NCBI RefSeq assembly: GCF_002761295.1
Contig: NZ_CP017881.1
Coordinates: 1,537,069-1,601,068, forward strand
Length of the DNA stretch: 64,000 nt
Reading direction: 5' to 3'
From: Methanohalophilus portucalensis
Lineage (GTDB): Archaea; Halobacteriota; Methanosarcinia; Methanosarcinales; Methanosarcinaceae
The first letter of the stretch is position 1, and every line of letters begins with the position of its first letter. The position numbers and the translations under genes are program-made. The notes beneath the pieces were generated by a model, which was not told the DNA's origin, searched no databases, and was given only the letters and a program-made list of their open reading frames with translations. This document shows positions 7,670-17,687 of this stretch, piece after piece.

Positions 7670-8875
7670 ATGCATGATGAAAAGTGCATACAGCATAATT
7701 ATGCTTTCCAAAAGCCCGAATGAAGGTGATTTTTCCGGCATCTTTGTACTATCGGGAAGGCTTTTATCATCCAGTTCTATCATTGAAATCGAACGTCTTT
7801 TGTTTTTTGCTGATGTATAAGCAATTTTGTTTCCTTCCGGTGACCACTGTGGCATAAACCCTCTCCCGATTTGCAGTTTTTCATTTCCTTTATGGTCAGT
7901 TATCCATATTCCGTACTCTCCGATATCTCCGTAATTAAATACGATTTTATCTGCGTCAGGTGACCATACAGGAAATGAATGGGCCTTGTAGTATCCTGAA
8001 TCGTTGGTTATTTTTCTTTGATTGCTACCATCAGCATTCATAACCCACAAGCTTGTAGTGTGATTATTATTCGTTTTAACATATGCAATTTCATCCCCCT
8101 CCGGCGACCAGGCAATGTCATATGCTTTTCCTTCGAAAATCCGGGATTTTTCTGAACCGTCACTTTCCATAATCCAGATGCCTTCAGTTTCCGGATTATT
8201 CGAAACGTAAGCAATGATGTTCCCTTCTGGTTGCCATTGTGGTTCAAGATAGGGGCCATTGCTATCAGTGAGTCTAATATTTTCGCTACCATCGGAGTTT
8301 ATTATCCATATATCTGAGTCCTTGCAGATATTTGATTTATTCAACATTCGTTGTTTTGTCCCATCTTCTTTTTCTACCATATCCCATATATCACCGTTTT
8401 CAGAAGATGCAGATACATAAACAATTTTAGAGCCGTCAGGACCCCAGTCGGCTTCCCATCCCCTCAGGCCCAGCAGGTAGTTTTCCAGAAAGACTCCTTC
8501 AGTTAGTTTCTTTTTGCCAGAACCGTCTGGATGCATCGTCCATAATTCATAGTTCCCTGTCAGATTTGATATATAGAGTAACAGATCTCCTTCAGGAGAC
8601 CAGGGGTCAAAGAAAAAACCTCCGCTTTCATTTTCAGAAGTTAGTTTTTCTTTATCCATTCCACCTTCTCTTGATAAGCAGCCACTTAGATTTTCCAGTG
8701 AATTACCTGTGCTTGAAGAATAGGCGATATAGGTCCCATCGGGTGACCAGTACGGAGCAAAAGTGTTTGTGGAATTTTCAATTGCAAATGTATTCTCGTC
8801 TGCATTACAGGGACTTGCAATAAAAAATAATACCATGGTGGTGAAACAAAGAATATATTTCATACTCATTTTCAT
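7661..8875 (-). CDS. Secreted TolB/WD40-type beta-propeller protein
   Basis: About 404 residues: a signal peptide (KYILCFTTMVLFFIASPCNA), then seven spaced repeats with the WSPDG/WSPEG core (YWSPDGTYIAYSS, PWSPEGDLLLYIS, WGPDGSKIVYVS, QWQPEGNIIAYVS, AWSPEGDEIAYVK, VWSPDADKIVF, QWSPEGNKIAYTS). This fits a TolB-like propeller. The C-terminus PSFGLLESIIMLYALFIM followed by HKK is a short hydrophobic segment with a basic tail, similar in layout to archaeal C-terminal sorting signals or a plain anchor. The start at ATG 8875 is fixed by an ATGA overlap with the upstream 64-residue gene, which implies translational coupling. The role is unknown, and surface binding is likely. Confidence 0.82.
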   Translation of the reverse strand: MKMSMKYILCFTTMVLFFIASPCNADENTFAIENSTNTFAPYWSPDGTYIAYSSSTGNSLENLSGCLSREGGMDKEKLTSENESGGFFFDPWSPEGDLLLYISNLTGNYELWTMHPDGSGKKKLTEGVFLENYLLGLRGWEADWGPDGSKIVYVSASSENGDIWDMVEKEDGTKQRMLNKSNICKDSDIWIINSDGSENIRLTDSNGPYLEPQWQPEGNIIAYVSNNPETEGIWIMESDGSEKSRIFEGKAYDIAWSPEGDEIAYVKTNNNHTTSLWVMNADGSNQRKITNDSGYYKAHSFPVWSPDADKIVFNYGDIGEYGIWITDHKGNEKLQIGRGFMPQWSPEGNKIAYTSAKNKRRSISMIELDDKSLPDSTKMPEKSPSFGLLESIIMLYALFIMHKK

Positions 8876-9066
8876 GCTTCCGGTACACAGTAAAAAAATG
8901 TATTGCCTGATTCCAGTACAATTCCAGAAATCTGAGCGACACACCAAACCTGTGTTGCTTCGATGTAACGGCTTCCGTCTTCTCTTTCATATAATGATGC
9001 TGTTACTTCCAAATCTGCATTTGTACTGTTAGAACCAGATGTACATGTAGTTAATTTTGTTGTCAT
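8872..9066 (-). CDS. Small hypothetical protein, coupled to the beta-propeller gene
   Basis: A 64-residue protein that I do not recognise. It has no signal peptide or membrane helix, a Thr/Ser-rich N-terminus and three cysteines (in TTCTS, VWCVA and FYCV). It is supported as a real gene by GGAG nine bases before its ATG, by a TATA-like element further upstream, and by its TGA overlapping the ATG of the next gene as ATGA. The two genes therefore form a two-gene operon, and the small protein may work with the propeller protein. Confidence 0.55.
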   Translation of the reverse strand: MTTKLTTCTSGSNSTNADLEVTASLYEREDGSRYIEATQVWCVAQISGIVLESGNTFFYCVPEA

Positions 9067-9261
9067 TCATGAAACTCCTTTGTCTTATATGGGTATAAAT
9101 TACTAAGTGTATACTATATAAATTAATTGCTCATATATTTTATTTTACTTCCAGATTTCCACATTGATTCACAATGTCTGATAGCAAACCTTTAATCCTC
9201 CCAGACAATATTCTCTTCCCCAAAACCAATCTAAAACAATCCTTTTAATTTTTCAGGACAC

Positions 9262-12087
9262 ATGTCTCTCAAAAATATAATGATAAAGGGTGCCAAAGAG
9301 CACAACTTAAAGAATATTGATGTAGTGTTGCCGAGGGATAAATTAATCGTAATTACGGGTTTAAGTGGCTCGGGCAAGTCATCTCTTGCTTTTGATACGA
9401 TCTATGCCGAAGGCCAGCGTCGCTATGTTGAATCGCTTTCATCATATGCCCGGCAATTCCTGGGGCAGATGGAAAAACCCGATGTGGAATACATTGAAGG
9501 TCTCTCTCCTGCCATTTCAATCGAACAGAAAACCACCAGCAAGAATCCCCGCTCCACCGTGGGTACCGTTACCGAGATATACGATTACCTGAGATTGCTG
9601 TTTGCCCGTATAGGGGCTCGCCACTGTCCGGATTGTGGGCGTGCCATCGAACCCCAGAGTGTTGACCAGATTGTGGACAACATAATGAAATTCCCTGCAA
9701 AAAGCAAACTTCATATCCTGGCGCCTGTTGTCCGGGAGCGTAAAGGTGAATACAGGAAGCTGCTTGCTGATATACTTTCTGACGGTTATTCCCGTGCACG
9801 TGTGGATGGGGAGATTATCCGGCTCGATGAAGCTGATTCCCTGGAACTGGGGCGCTACAATAAACATAACATAGAGATTGTGGTTGACAGGCTTTCCATC
9901 AAAGAAGGAATTGAAGAGCGTCTCTCTGATTCTGTGGAACAGGCCCTTGCCAGAAGTGGCGGGATTGTTATAGCTGATGTTGTGGATGGCGATGAATTCG
10001 TATTTAGCGAAAAACTTGCCTGTCCACACTGTGGAACTGGATTTGAAGAACTGGAACCTGCCATGTTTTCCTTTAACAGCCCACAGGGAGCATGTGATGT
10101 ATGTCATGGCCTGGGTACTTCAATGGAATTCGATCCTGACCTGATAATTCCTGACAGGTCTCTGTCTCTCAATGAAGGAGCAGTTGAACCGTGGGGTACG
10201 AGAAAAGATGGCTATTACATGCAGTCTCTCCAGTCTCTTGCTGATCATTTCGGATTTTCTATGGATGCTCCTTTTGAAGATCTGGAGCCACAGTACCAGA
10301 ATATGATTCTCTATGGCACGGCCACCAAAGTCCCGATGGTCCATACCGGTAAAGGTGGAGGGATCTGGAAACGCAACAGTCGTTTTAAAGGTGTTATTGC
10401 TGCCATTTCCAAGATATACAATCGTACAGATTCAGAAAATACCAAGGACCGGCTAAAACGGTATATAAGCACCAAACCATGTCCGTCCTGTGAAGGTGAA
10501 AGGCTCAAACCAGCCAGTCTGTCTGTTTTCATAGACGGGTTCAATATAATCCAGACAACTCATATGTCAATTGAGGATTGTCTTCACTTCTTTGAAAAAC
10601 TGGAACTTCATTTGGACCAGCGGGAATTTACCATAGCCCGCCTGATATTGAAGGAAATTAAATCCAGGCTGGGCTTTTTGGTTGATGTGGGTCTGGATTA
10701 TCTTACTTTGAGTCGTTCAGCATCTACTCTTTCCGGAGGGGAAGCCCAGCGTATCCGTCTTGCCACCCAGATAGGCTCCAGTTTGATGGGGGTACTGTAC
10801 ATTCTGGATGAACCGAGTATTGGTTTGCATCAGCGGGATAATCTCAGGCTTATCAACACTCTCAAACACTTACGTGATATCGGTAACACCGTTATTGTTG
10901 TGGAGCATGATGAAGAAACAATAATGAGTGCCGATCATGTTGTGGATATGGGGCCCGGCGCCGGTATTCATGGGGGTGGTCTGGTAGCGGAGGGAACTCC
11001 TGTGGAAATTATGCAAAACCCGGATTCTCTCACAGGGAAATACCTTGAGAGGAAACTAAAGATTTCGGTTCCGTCGCAAAGGCGTACTCCTGAGGGTTTC
11101 ATAAAATTGATAGGAGCTGGTGAAAACAATCTCAAGGAAATTGATGTGGAATTTCCTCTTTCTGTAATGATATGTGTAACCGGGGTTTCAGGATCAGGTA
11201 AAAGTACACTTATCAATGAAACCCTGAATAAAGTGTTAGCCCGCAAACTCAATCGTGCCAGGGAGAGAACCGGCAAATATTCCACTATTGAAGGTCTTGA
11301 AAATGTTGACAAGGTAATTACAATAGACCAGTCTCCCATTGGCAGGACTCCCAGGTCCAATCCGGCTACCTATACCAATCTCTTCACACCCATACGTGAA
11401 TTATTTGCCCAGACAAAACTTTCCAAGTCCCGCGGCTATAAACCCGGTCGTTTCAGTTTCAATGTACGTGGAGGCCGTTGTGAGACCTGTGGCGGGGAGG
11501 GAATAATCACCATTGAAATGCACTTTTTGCCCGATGTTTATGTGCCCTGTGAGGTCTGTCATGGCAAAAGGTACAACAGGGAAACCCTTGAGGTAACTTA
11601 TAAGGATAAAAGCATAGCCGATGTACTGGATATGACCGTGGAAGAGGCTCTTGGTTTTTTTGCAAACGTTCCAAAAATAAAACGTAAATTACAGACGCTT
11701 TTTGACGTTGGTCTGGGCTACATCAAACTTGGCCAGTCTTCAACCACGCTTTCCGGAGGAGAAGCCCAGCGTGTCAAACTTGCTACTGAACTGAGTAAAC
11801 GCTCTACCGGTAAAACGGTCTATATCCTTGATGAACCAACCACGGGGTTGCATTTTGATGATGTCAGGAAGTTACTTGAAGTACTCCAGCGCCTCGTTGA
11901 GGGGGGAAATACAGTAATTGTTATAGAGCACAATCTGGATGTTATCAAGGTTGCAGATTGGATTATTGACCTTGGTCCTGAAGGTGGAGAAGGTGGAGGA
12001 CTTGTTGTTGCAGAAGGGGTTCCTGAAAATGTGGCAAAGGTTGAAGGTTCCTATACCGGTGAATTTTTGAAAAACATTCTCTCCTGA
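9262..12087 (+). CDS. uvrA: Excinuclease ABC subunit A (UvrA)
   Basis: A full-length UvrA of 941 residues, the DNA-damage sensor of nucleotide excision repair. It shows two ABC ATPase modules, with Walker [10 protein letters not shown] near residue 33 and GVSGSGKST near 643. Each is followed far downstream by an ABC signature ([13 protein letters not shown] and [13 protein letters not shown]) and a Walker B ([11 protein letters not shown] and [11 protein letters not shown]). Zinc-binding CxxC pairs are visible near residue 117 (HCPDCGRA), 253 (CPHCGTGF ... CDVCHG) and 738 (CETCGGEG ... CEVCHGKR). UvrB and UvrC are not in the window. Methanogens are generally thought to have gained uvrABC from bacteria. 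Confidence 0.97.
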   Translation: MSLKNIMIKGAKEHNLKNIDVVLPRDKLIVITGLSGSGKSSLAFDTIYAEGQRRYVESLSSYARQFLGQMEKPDVEYIEGLSPAISIEQKTTSKNPRSTVGTVTEIYDYLRLLFARIGARHCPDCGRAIEPQSVDQIVDNIMKFPAKSKLHILAPVVRERKGEYRKLLADILSDGYSRARVDGEIIRLDEADSLELGRYNKHNIEIVVDRLSIKEGIEERLSDSVEQALARSGGIVIADVVDGDEFVFSEKLACPHCGTGFEELEPAMFSFNSPQGACDVCHGLGTSMEFDPDLIIPDRSLSLNEGAVEPWGTRKDGYYMQSLQSLADHFGFSMDAPFEDLEPQYQNMILYGTATKVPMVHTGKGGGIWKRNSRFKGVIAAISKIYNRTDSENTKDRLKRYISTKPCPSCEGERLKPASLSVFIDGFNIIQTTHMSIEDCLHFFEKLELHLDQREFTIARLILKEIKSRLGFLVDVGLDYLTLSRSASTLSGGEAQRIRLATQIGSSLMGVLYILDEPSIGLHQRDNLRLINTLKHLRDIGNTVIVVEHDEETIMSADHVVDMGPGAGIHGGGLVAEGTPVEIMQNPDSLTGKYLERKLKISVPSQRRTPEGFIKLIGAGENNLKEIDVEFPLSVMICVTGVSGSGKSTLINETLNKVLARKLNRARERTGKYSTIEGLENVDKVITIDQSPIGRTPRSNPATYTNLFTPIRELFAQTKLSKSRGYKPGRFSFNVRGGRCETCGGEGIITIEMHFLPDVYVPCEVCHGKRYNRETLEVTYKDKSIADVLDMTVEEALGFFANVPKIKRKLQTLFDVGLGYIKLGQSSTTLSGGEAQRVKLATELSKRSTGKTVYILDEPTTGLHFDDVRKLLEVLQRLVEGGNTVIVIEHNLDVIKVADWIIDLGPEGGEGGGLVVAEGVPENVAKVEGSYTGEFLKNILS

Positions 12088-12173
12088 GAATTCGGGCACA
12101 AGGTTTATTTTCTTTCAGGAAAAAATTTACATGACCAATAATACTGGTCACCGGGTTTACCGGGGGTGTATGT

Positions 12174-12359
12174 ATGGTAAGAAAAATCCGTTGCAAGAAT
12201 ATCAAGAATGACCTAGAATATCTCGGCGATATCATGTCACATCAGGAAGGCAGGGAGCCAACTCCTGATGTGGCTAGGTTTAAAACCCAGGTAGAATATA
12301 AGAAGACACTATGCAAAATACTAAGGAATGAAAAAGAGAAGGAAGAGCTTGATCGCTAA
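12174..12359 (+). CDS. Small hypothetical basic/helical protein
   Basis: A 61-residue, highly charged protein (Lys, Arg and Glu-rich C-terminus RNEKEKEELDR) with no recognised domain. A good ribosome site (GGGGGTG, five bases before the ATG) and its position between uvrA and the convergent FmdE-like gene support it. It may be co-transcribed with uvrA, which ends 86 bases upstream. No function is assigned. Confidence 0.5.
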   Translation: MVRKIRCKNIKNDLEYLGDIMSHQEGREPTPDVARFKTQVEYKKTLCKILRNEKEKEELDR

Positions 12360-12364
12360 TTCCT

Positions 12365-12952
12365 TCAGATATCATATTTTTCAAAACATGGAAGGCAGTA
12401 ATAGTTGCCGTTCATAACTCTTGCCCGGCTTTCCATCATTCCTTCGCCGCATTCGCTGCAGATGAGGGTTTGGAAAACAACTGCCTTTTCAGGTGGCTTT
12501 ATTTCGATTTCCTCAATTTTGAAAAGCTCTTCAAGAGGCATTTTCAGGACATCATGGGATTTTTCTTCATGTTTTTGCTTGAACAGTTTCTTTTCCTCTT
12601 CTGTAGCACTGCCTTCCCTTATCTTTGGAAACAGCTTCTGATGTTCTTCATCATTTTTCATCCCATCAGGTTTCAACACAAGCCGCAGAGCTTTATCATT
12701 TCCCCGATTGAAGAAAGTGTATACATGTTTACCGAAATCACGGTATATCAGATTACCTTTCCCGAAGGTGCATCCATTGACCACCTGTATGGCATCCACA
12801 GAACATGACTTGTTTTCAACGATGCACACGAGCTCTTCATCTTCTGACCTTATATTTTTGAAATGTTCCTCTGCTGTTTTTGCAGCCCTGAACCCCAGAG
12901 ATAATCCGGGACAAAGATGGCCGTGGAACTTTATTGCGTCTTCAATTTCCAT
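12365..12952 (-). CDS. FmdE family protein (formylmethanofuran dehydrogenase subunit E-like)
   Basis: About 195 residues. The N-terminal domain has the FmdE hallmark FHGHLCPGLSLGFRA, with KSCSVDAIQVVNGCTFGKGN further on, which supply the conserved His and Cys residues. The C-terminus carries a zinc-ribbon-like CSECGEGM ... CLPCFEKY. FmdE copurifies with molybdenum formylmethanofuran dehydrogenase in some Methanosarcina, but many FmdE homologs stand apart from that enzyme, as here beside purB, and their role is open. A GTG at 12964 overlaps the purB stop as GTGA. The ATG at 12952 has GAGGGG just upstream and is preferred. Either start fits co-transcription with purB. Confidence 0.85.
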   Translation of the reverse strand: MEIEDAIKFHGHLCPGLSLGFRAAKTAEEHFKNIRSEDEELVCIVENKSCSVDAIQVVNGCTFGKGNLIYRDFGKHVYTFFNRGNDKALRLVLKPDGMKNDEEHQKLFPKIREGSATEEEKKLFKQKHEEKSHDVLKMPLEELFKIEEIEIKPPEKAVVFQTLICSECGEGMMESRARVMNGNYYCLPCFEKYDI

Positions 12953-12960
12953 TAAACCCC

Positions 12961-14304
12961 TCACAGGTATTGTTTTCTTAATTTTTCAACTGTAATTTCA
13001 ACTTGCTTAACTGCGGTACCGGTATATCGGTAAGGATCAACAAGTTTCTCGACATCCTCTTCATTAAGATAGCCGGATACTTCTTTATTTGCGAGTAAAG
13101 TTTCACGCAGGTGTTTTCCGCTTTCGTGGGCCTGCATGGCAGCTGTACGTACTATCTCATGGGCTTCTTGTCTCCCGACACCTCTTTTTGCAAGTTCTAT
13201 CATGACCGCTTCGCCCATATTAAGTCCTTTGAGCAATTCGAGGTTACGCTTTATGTTTTCCGGATAGAAGCGCAGATTATCGGTCACCCTGATGCCTAGT
13301 TTCAGGATGTGATCGGTCAGCACACACGTTTCCGGGAAAACAACCCTTTCACATGAAGAGTTTGTAAGATCCCTCTCGTCCCATAATGTATTATTCATAA
13401 GTTCAGGTTCAACCATGGAGCGTACAATTCTTGCAAGCCCGCAGATCTGTTCGGATTTGATGGGGTTGCGTTTATGGGGCATTGTAGAGGAACCTACCTG
13501 TTTTTTGCCGAAACTTTCTTCTACTTCTGCAAGTTCACTTCTCTGCAGTGTTCGTAATTCAACACCAATTTTATCCAGTGTTGTTACGACATTTGCCATC
13601 CACATGACAAATTCCGCATGACGGTCCCTCTGGATAATCTGGTTGGAGACATCCACACCTGTTATCCCAAGGTATTCCATCGCTTTTTTCTGGATTTCAA
13701 TACCTTTCTCACCAAAAGCCGCCTGAGTGCCGACAGCCCCTGTCATTTGGCCTACTTCTACCCGGGGCTTGAGCTGTTCTAGTCTTTCGATATGCCTGCC
13801 AATCTCAGATGCCCAGATTGCAAAACGCAGGCCGTAAGTTGTTGGTACACCGATCTGTCCATGGGTTCTGCCTGCACATACAGTTTCTTTGTGTTCCTCA
13901 GCTTGACGCAAGAGCACTTCCAGTAGTTGTCTGATCTTTGGTTCCATTACTTCAATGGCGTCTTTTATCTGTAGACCGGTGGCTGTATCCAGCATATCGT
14001 TTGATGTTGCACCGAAATGTACCCATTTACTGGCATTTTCTTCACATTTTTCCGAGATGGCAAGCACAATTGCCATCATGTCATGATTGATCTCATCTTC
14101 GATTTCTTTGACCCTTTTGAGTTCTACATTTTCAATGCTTTGTTCTATTATTTTTGCAGCATCTTCAGGGATTAATCCAACATCAGCTTCTGCCTTTGCA
14201 AGGGCTGCCTCTGCTTTCATGATGCATTTTAAGCGATTCTCCTCACTCCAGACATGTTTCATTTCCTCGGTACCATATCGGTATTCTATAGGGTGGATGG
14301 CCAT
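12961..14304 (-). CDS. purB: Adenylosuccinate lyase
   Basis: A full-length PurB of 447 residues. It catalyses two fumarate eliminations in purine synthesis, forming AICAR and AMP. The family signature GSSTMPHKRNPIKSEQ is near residue 273, and the THGQIGVPTTYG active-site histidine region near 143. HFGATSNDMLDT near 95 gives another active-site part. AAAGGAGA precedes the ATG. It is the first gene of a likely two-gene transcript with the FmdE-like gene. Confidence 0.96.
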   Translation of the reverse strand: MAIHPIEYRYGTEEMKHVWSEENRLKCIMKAEAALAKAEADVGLIPEDAAKIIEQSIENVELKRVKEIEDEINHDMMAIVLAISEKCEENASKWVHFGATSNDMLDTATGLQIKDAIEVMEPKIRQLLEVLLRQAEEHKETVCAGRTHGQIGVPTTYGLRFAIWASEIGRHIERLEQLKPRVEVGQMTGAVGTQAAFGEKGIEIQKKAMEYLGITGVDVSNQIIQRDRHAEFVMWMANVVTTLDKIGVELRTLQRSELAEVEESFGKKQVGSSTMPHKRNPIKSEQICGLARIVRSMVEPELMNNTLWDERDLTNSSCERVVFPETCVLTDHILKLGIRVTDNLRFYPENIKRNLELLKGLNMGEAVMIELAKRGVGRQEAHEIVRTAAMQAHESGKHLRETLLANKEVSGYLNEEDVEKLVDPYRYTGTAVKQVEITVEKLRKQYL

Positions 14305-14516
14305 TGATATTCTCCTTTTGTGAATTGGATCAGTGCGTTAATTACAATGGCATACAGATTGTTTTTAATTATAATTATGTTTGGGTTTGTAACATTAATT
14401 CTTTGACATTGATCTGACGTTTAAAGGGCTGAATCTATGTCCATTATCCCCAGTTTCGATTTTAATACCGGCTATATTTACGGAAACCCTAACTTTTATA
14501 TAGTTCACAACGTTAA

Positions 14517-14530
14517 TTAGGAGTACCTAA
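14517..14530 (+). promoter_or_regulatory. Palindrome of DtxR/IdeR type before the iron permease gene
   Basis: TTAGG, four bases (AGTA), then CCTAA form a perfect inverted repeat ending 19 bases before the FTR1 start codon. TTAGG/CCTAA half-sites are typical of DtxR/MDR1-type metal-responsive repressors. The TATA-like TTTTATATAG lies at about 14494-14503, so a bound repressor would cover the transcription start. That is inferred. No such regulator gene is in the window. Confidence 0.5.
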
Positions 14531-14549
14531 ATATTACAGGAGAACAAAC

Positions 14550-15365
14550 ATGCTGGAAAGTTTTATGATTACATTCAGGGAAGGTCTGGAAGCTCTTTTG
14601 ATTGTGGGAGTTATTCTGGGTTACCTGGTACAAACAAACAGAGTTTATGTGAATAAGTATGTATATGCCGGTGTGGGTCTTGGTATTCTTGGCAGTTTGC
14701 TGGCTGCAGTGACCTTCAACATTCTTGCAATTGAATTTGAAGGCAGGAATGAGGCACTTTTTGAAGGAGTAGTGATGTTGCTTGCAGCTCTTGTGCTCAC
14801 GTCAATGATCATATGGATGCTCAAAGAAAGCAGTAATATATCGGCAAATATACGCAAGAATGTAGATTCCAAAACTGAATATGGCTTGATGGGTCTGGCT
14901 TTTGTTTCTGTATTCAGAGAAGGTATTGAAACGGTACTCTTTATGGGTGCTGCGGCAATGAACACAGAAACAAGTACCGTTCTTTACGGCGGTTTGCTGG
15001 GACTGGCCACTTCTGCGGTCATAGCGTATCTGGTATTCAAATCCTCATACCACCTGAATCTGGGTATGTTTTTCAATCTTACCAGTGTTTTCCTGATACT
15101 CTTTGCTGCAGGACTCACTGCCCATGGTATTCATGAGCTCCAGGAAGCGGCTCTCATTCCGGTATTCAATGAGCATTTGTGGGACATTAACCACATATTA
15201 AGTGAGAATGGTATTGCAGGATCATTGCTGAAGTCCTTGTTCGGGTACAATGGGAACCCTTCATTGCTGGAAGTAGTTTCATACATTGGTTACTATGTAG
15301 CACTTGGTATTGGCATAAAAGGTTTGAATTCAAAGAGTAAAACCGGTACTGTGCAGACTACATAA
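14550..15365 (+). CDS. FTR1-family high-affinity iron permease
   Basis: A membrane protein of 271 residues with about seven hydrophobic segments. Two REGLE-type iron motifs are plain: Arg10-Glu-Gly-Leu-Glu14 in the first helix and Arg123-Glu-Gly-Ile-Glu127 in the fourth. These are the iron-translocating motifs of yeast Ftr1 and bacterial EfeU. No EfeO/EfeB or multicopper oxidase partner lies next to it, so how iron is delivered is unclear. AGGAG precedes the ATG, a DtxR-type palindrome precedes that, and a strong terminator follows, so it is a single-gene unit that is probably iron-regulated. Confidence 0.92.
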   Translation: MLESFMITFREGLEALLIVGVILGYLVQTNRVYVNKYVYAGVGLGILGSLLAAVTFNILAIEFEGRNEALFEGVVMLLAALVLTSMIIWMLKESSNISANIRKNVDSKTEYGLMGLAFVSVFREGIETVLFMGAAAMNTETSTVLYGGLLGLATSAVIAYLVFKSSYHLNLGMFFNLTSVFLILFAAGLTAHGIHELQEAALIPVFNEHLWDINHILSENGIAGSLLKSLFGYNGNPSLLEVVSYIGYYVALGIGIKGLNSKSKTGTVQTT

Positions 15366-15375
15366 TGCTGTAAAC

Positions 15376-15402
15376 ATATATTCCGTCTGGAATATATTTT
15401 TT
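15376..15402 (+). terminator. Intrinsic terminator after the FTR1 gene
   Basis: A perfect nine-base stem ATATATTCC/GGAATATAT (15376-15384 with 15389-15397) has a four-base loop and is followed by six T residues. It abuts the stop of the convergent histidine kinase gene. Confidence 0.7.
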
Positions 15403-17542
15403 ATTTACCGGGAATATCCTGTTGTGGAATTGTAAATATAAACGTGCTACCTTTTCCTTCTTCACTTTCAACCCGCACGTTTCCTCCATGCATTTCCACG
15501 TAATTTCTTACAAGAGCCAAACCCAGGCCTGTACCTTCATATCTTCTGTTTTTTGCAGAATAAATTTGCTTGAATGGTTCAAAGATCATTTCTTTTTTAT
15601 CTTCAGGTATGCCAATTCCATTATCTTTTACCGATATACTTGCCTTTTTTTCTTCGGATTTGGCTGTGACAGATATTTTTCCTTTTTCTGCAGTGAATTT
15701 GATTGCATTGTTGAGAAGATTGTACATGACTTGTTTGAACATAATTATGTCTGCGTAGAGTAAATTATTTGCATTTTCACAATCAACAATGACTTCTATG
15801 TTTTTCTTTGAGGCGAGGGGTTTTATTAGCATTTTCACGTCATTGAGTGCTTTTTGCATGTCAAAATATTCTGCTTCAACTTCTTTTTTACCTGCTTCAA
15901 CTCTTGAAATATCCAATATGTCATTGATGAGGTGTAATAGATTTTCTCCACTTTTTAAGATGTTCGATGCATATTTGTTTTGGGCATTGGTAAGTTCACT
16001 ACCGGGAACTTCAAGAAGCATTTGAGAAAAACCGATAATTGAATTCAGGGGAGTTCTTAGTTCATGGCTCATGGTAGTCATAAACTCGGATTTAGTGCGG
16101 TCTGATTCTTCTGCTTTCATTTTTGCCTGTACGAGGACATTTTCGTTTTCTTTCCTTTCAGTAATATCCCTGGCTGAGCCAAGTGCTGCACACTGGCTTT
16201 CATATTTGATACTGCTTATTGCAATTTCTACCTGTCTTTTTTCACCGTTTTTAGTAACTATACAGGTTTCAAGAGTTGCAGGTGCATCCTTGCAGTCAGC
16301 TCTTCTTTGCATGATTTCCCTGATTTTTTCCTTTTCCTCAGGGTGCACCAGGTCAAGCACTTTCATATTGTCGATTTCCTCTCTTGTATAACCTGTAATT
16401 TCGCAGATTCTATCATTTACAAACAGAAACCGTTCTCCGCAATAGATGTAGACCATCTCATGGGTATTGTTTACAATTGCACGATATTTTTCCTCACTTT
16501 CACGCAGTATTTCTTCTGTTTTTTTCAGTTCCGAAATATTGTGTAACAGAATAAGTTTACCGAAAGGGTTTCCCTGTTTGTCGTCAAGTGGAGTAATATT
16601 GATATTATAGGTGCTTTTCAATCCATTTCTCCATATCTCCTGCTCTCTGGATACATTCCCGAAAAGATCATTTCTCTTTATTGTGTTGTTCGGGTCGGGA
16701 AACAGTTGTCCTATATCTTTGCCGAGAAAATTTTCTGTTTTGTTGCTGAATATCTTTTTTGCTGCAGGATTTATGTCCACTATACGTTCTTTATTGTCAA
16801 CAACTATGATTCCGTCATTCATCTTTTCCATTAACTGGTCACGAGCCATAGGAACCAGGTCGAGGAATTTGAATTGGTGAAGGTTGAATGAAAGAATAAG
16901 TCCTGTAAGGGTAAATCCTATTATTGTAAGGTCCTGTCCAGGGAAAGGGCCTATGTCTAATAGGTATAATATGTTTCCTGCCCACGGAAATACAAGTGCA
17001 ATGATAATCAATTCTAACTGCTGACGATATATTTTTCTGGAAGATTTTCCTGAAAACAATAATATCAGTGTGGCAACGAGCAATATCAGGTAGTTGTATG
17101 CTATCATTATCCAGAATCCCGGTCCATGACCATAAATAATAGTATTGAATGCAGGTGCCGGTGCAGGTGTATAACTTGTCCATATCAGGTTATGCCACTC
17201 GTTAGTTAATGTAAGGATGAATATGAAAGCTGGTATCGTACAAAGCAAAGCAATATTTTTTCTGGTAAGCCATTTTTCCATTTTTGTATATTGAATTGCA
17301 AAAACAAAAAGTAATAATGGTGCTGTCAGTGATCCTATGTAACAAACCTTTGACCAGAAGATTTTTGCAGGTAAACTTGTAACAATTGATTCAAATGCTC
17401 CGCAAAGCTGCCATTCTATAATTGCAAGCATCAGAAGAAAAAGGGTGTTTCCTCCTGTGGAGGTACGTCTATACCATACTGTCAATGCTACAAAAGCGGA
17501 TATAATCGTTGATACTAATAATATTAGAGCATAGGGAGTCAT
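15401..17542 (-). CDS. Membrane sensor histidine kinase (7TM, PAS-PAS, HisKA, HATPase)
   Basis: 713 residues. About seven hydrophobic segments (residues ~1-215) form a 7TM sensor of the histidine kinase N-terminal type. PAS domains follow at roughly 228-340 and 345-465, then a HisKA dimerisation domain with the phosphoacceptor His493 in MSHELRTPLNSIIGFSQML, then an ATPase domain with N-box NLLNNAIKFT, DNGIGIPED and GTGLGLALV. It should autophosphorylate. No response regulator is adjacent, which is common in Methanosarcinales. The signal is unknown. The neighbouring iron genes on both sides are on separate transcripts. Confidence 0.92.
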   Translation of the reverse strand: MTPYALILLVSTIISAFVALTVWYRRTSTGGNTLFLLMLAIIEWQLCGAFESIVTSLPAKIFWSKVCYIGSLTAPLLLFVFAIQYTKMEKWLTRKNIALLCTIPAFIFILTLTNEWHNLIWTSYTPAPAPAFNTIIYGHGPGFWIMIAYNYLILLVATLILLFSGKSSRKIYRQQLELIIIALVFPWAGNILYLLDIGPFPGQDLTIIGFTLTGLILSFNLHQFKFLDLVPMARDQLMEKMNDGIIVVDNKERIVDINPAAKKIFSNKTENFLGKDIGQLFPDPNNTIKRNDLFGNVSREQEIWRNGLKSTYNINITPLDDKQGNPFGKLILLHNISELKKTEEILRESEEKYRAIVNNTHEMVYIYCGERFLFVNDRICEITGYTREEIDNMKVLDLVHPEEKEKIREIMQRRADCKDAPATLETCIVTKNGEKRQVEIAISSIKYESQCAALGSARDITERKENENVLVQAKMKAEESDRTKSEFMTTMSHELRTPLNSIIGFSQMLLEVPGSELTNAQNKYASNILKSGENLLHLINDILDISRVEAGKKEVEAEYFDMQKALNDVKMLIKPLASKKNIEVIVDCENANNLLYADIIMFKQVMYNLLNNAIKFTAEKGKISVTAKSEEKKASISVKDNGIGIPEDKKEMIFEPFKQIYSAKNRRYEGTGLGLALVRNYVEMHGGNVRVESEEGKGSTFIFTIPQQDIPGK

Positions 17543-17687
17543 TTGTAAAGTGATAAGTACACCTCATTGAAAGGCAATATAAGCAGCCTGTAATGTATCA
17601 ATTATTGAAAAAGAATCATTCATTATACTTATATATTTCTACTAATATATATAAAAATTATATAGTAGGCAAGAAAAGATATGAACC

